Assembly (NCBI GenBank): GCA_944319885.1
Contig: CALUFC010000002.1
Span: forward strand, 1-64,000
DNA: 64,000 nucleotides
From: an uncultured Coriobacteriaceae bacterium
GTDB lineage: Bacteria > Actinomycetota > Coriobacteriia > Coriobacteriales > Coriobacteriaceae
Reading direction: 5' to 3'
Positions within the stretch are counted from its first letter, which is position 1; every line of letters starts with the position of its first letter. A model generated the notes under the pieces. That model made no database searches. It was given only the letters and a program-made list of their open reading frames with translations, and was not told where the DNA came from. The translations under genes and the position numbers were made by a program. Positions 62,904-64,000 of the stretch are shown here, piece by piece.

Positions 62904-63779
62904 CTACATAACCTCGATCGTGAAACCGCGCTCCACCGTCTCGCCAGGTTGCGCGATCAAGCAGCCGCGCTTGCGCTCGAATACGTCGTCCTCATCCGAA
63001 CAGGTGGACAAACCACCCCATGGCTCGATGGCAACAAAATCGCCCGCCGGTTTACTCCAGATGATGAGGTATGGGAGGTCGGGAAACGTGATGCGAACGC
63101 CTTTGTCTTCCCCTCGCTTAACGAGCCTGACCGAGCGGCTCTGCAACCTGTCGTAGATAGTCTCTGAGTATTCAAATAGATCATGGGAGAGCTCGAGCTC
63201 AGATCCGCACTGCGGGCCTTCGGAGCGATGCTCGACATCAATCAAGCCAGTATCTACCACCGCAAACGGCACGGTCTCTGTTTCTGGCACCTCAAACTGA
63301 ACGATATAGTCCTCAAATCGCTCGCCTTCATCGAGCGGACAACGAAAACCCGGATGCCCACCGATGAAAAACGGCATGCCCTGCTTGCCTGCATTCGTAA
63401 CGGCGTACGTTACAGAAAGCACGTTCCCTTTGACCAAATAGCTTGCCGTAAGCTTAAAGGGAAACGGATAGCCCGCAAGTGTTTCCGAAGAATCCACGAG
63501 CTCTAATGTGGCGTGATCTACGCCGCACTCAACGAAACGAAAATCCTGCTTGCGAGCAAAACCGTGACGAGGCAGCTCGATATCGACACCCGCCTCAGTT
63601 ACGGCGCGGCCGTCGCGCAGTCCGCCGCAAATGGGAAAACAAATCGGCGCCTGGCCGCTCCATACGGACGGATCTCCCTGCCAAAGATATTCCCTGCCAA
63701 AAGCCTTAATAGAAGTGAACGATCCTCCCTGGGAGTCAAGAGCGACGCTCAGCGTGTCGCTACTGATGACATGTTTCAT
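62904..63779 (-). CDS. Aldose 1-epimerase family protein (LacX-like), 291 aa
   Basis: Beta-sandwich mutarotase-like fold. Segments GYPFPFKLTASYLVKGNVLSVTY, FFIGGHPGFRCPL (His) and the C-terminal AIEPWGGLSTCSDEDDV match the family. It is the first gene of the sugar block. A remnant of a homologue lies at 52216-52395. GAAGGG is the only ribosome-like site before the ATG. LacX homologues occur in lactose/tagatose operons. Confidence 0.9.
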   Translation of the reverse strand: MKHVISSDTLSVALDSQGGSFTSIKAFGREYLWQGDPSVWSGQAPICFPICGGLRDGRAVTEAGVDIELPRHGFARKQDFRFVECGVDHATLELVDSSETLAGYPFPFKLTASYLVKGNVLSVTYAVTNAGKQGMPFFIGGHPGFRCPLDEGERFEDYIVQFEVPETETVPFAVVDTGLIDVEHRSEGPQCGSELELSHDLFEYSETIYDRLQSRSVRLVKRGEDKGVRITFPDLPYLIIWSKPAGDFVAIEPWGGLSTCSDEDDVFERKRGCLIAQPGETVERGFTIEVM

Positions 63780-63950
63780 ATCTCAACCGCCCTTCCTGCG
63801 CCGCAATAGCGCATGCATCACCTGCGGACATGACATCGGGAGAAGCGTCGTCATGCCCGTCCATGTGGCAAGAAGGTAACTCTCACATTGCAGCGAGCAA
63901 CAGACCAATCGCCGCGCAGCGGCGGGCGGTAGTTGACAAGTTTTATGATT

Positions 63951-64000
63951 GCGACCCTCGTGATGCGCCACGCTTTGTAAGCAAATAGTGCCTCGCGAAC
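63951..64000. repeat. Right copy of the 50-bp direct repeat (cut by the window end)
   Basis: Identical to 55311-55360 except one base (55351 T, here 63991 C). It contains the left arm start of the hairpin seen there; the rest lies beyond the window. The preceding 170 bases (63780-63950) hold no gene or clear promoter. Confidence 0.95.

Noticed and set aside
55426-63779. Prophage or integrative element
   Set aside because: No integrase, recombinase, capsid or conjugation gene is present between the flanking repeats; only sugar-use genes are seen.

Overview
The window is a G+C-rich, gene-dense chromosomal segment that looks like a host-associated anaerobic actinomycete of the Coriobacteriia, probably Collinsella or a close relative. 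The support is: gatCAB amidotransferase genes, an Rnf-type redox pump, Fe-S enzymes, a SigI/RsgI pair, feoA-feoA-feoB iron uptake, strong AGGAGG-type ribosome sites, and no respiratory chain or flagellar genes. The genus is inferred from gene content, not from a marker-gene comparison. Almost all genes lie on the minus strand; the exceptions are a LysR regulator, an L-threonine aldolase, a DeoR regulator and the 3' part of tmRNA at the left edge.

Layout. 0-7.7 kb: tmRNA 3' end, the gatC-gatA-gatB operon with a trailing AlbA_2-domain protein, an M24-fold protein lacking two metal ligands, and a Bax-inhibitor-1 protein. 7.7-10.1 kb: moaA followed by a fused moaC-mobB gene. 10.5-14.8 kb: a MarR regulator and a two-gene ABC exporter. 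14.9-17.7 kb: sigI, an rsgI-like anti-sigma gene and a lipoprotein gene with 21-bp tandem repeats; the sigI and lipoprotein leaders share a 37-nt element. 17.8-21.8 kb: an AlbA_2 regulator behind a doubled palindrome, and ligA. 21.8-26.3 kb: rnfCDGEA plus a 59-residue membrane protein where rnfB would be expected. 26.4-30.8 kb: dCMP deaminase, HtrA protease, an OmpR-type regulator with an atypical receiver, and glnA.

30.9-35.6 kb: an Fe-S aldo/keto reductase, a cyclophilin-fold lipoprotein, DUF3737, an alpha/beta hydrolase, a Cys-rich small protein, and a divergent LysR gene. 35.6-38.9 kb: the feo iron-uptake operon. 39.0-39.4 kb: a non-coding array of 24-bp cores at an exact 52-bp period, three in one orientation and three inverted. 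39.5-50.4 kb: manA, HPr, aspS, a HAD phosphatase, ppc, hisS, threonine aldolase and an EamA exporter. 50.6-55.3 kb: pyk, a frameshifted hydrolase, a remnant of an aldose epimerase, a class II aldolase and a DeoR regulator.

55.3-64.0 kb: a sugar-alcohol gene block of lower apparent G+C. It holds a PRD regulator, galactitol-type PTS EIIA/EIIC/EIIB, a ribulose-phosphate-epimerase homologue, a galactitol-1-phosphate-type dehydrogenase, a PfkB kinase and an aldose-epimerase homologue. It is bracketed by two direct copies (49 of 50 bases identical) of a repeat whose complete copy forms a large hairpin. Together with the class II aldolase at 53-54 kb, the set would import a hexitol as its phosphate, oxidise it to a ketose phosphate, phosphorylate it again and cleave it to triose phosphates. 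The least conventional pieces are the SigI module, the 52-bp-period array, the Rnf cluster without RnfB and the repeat-flanked sugar block.
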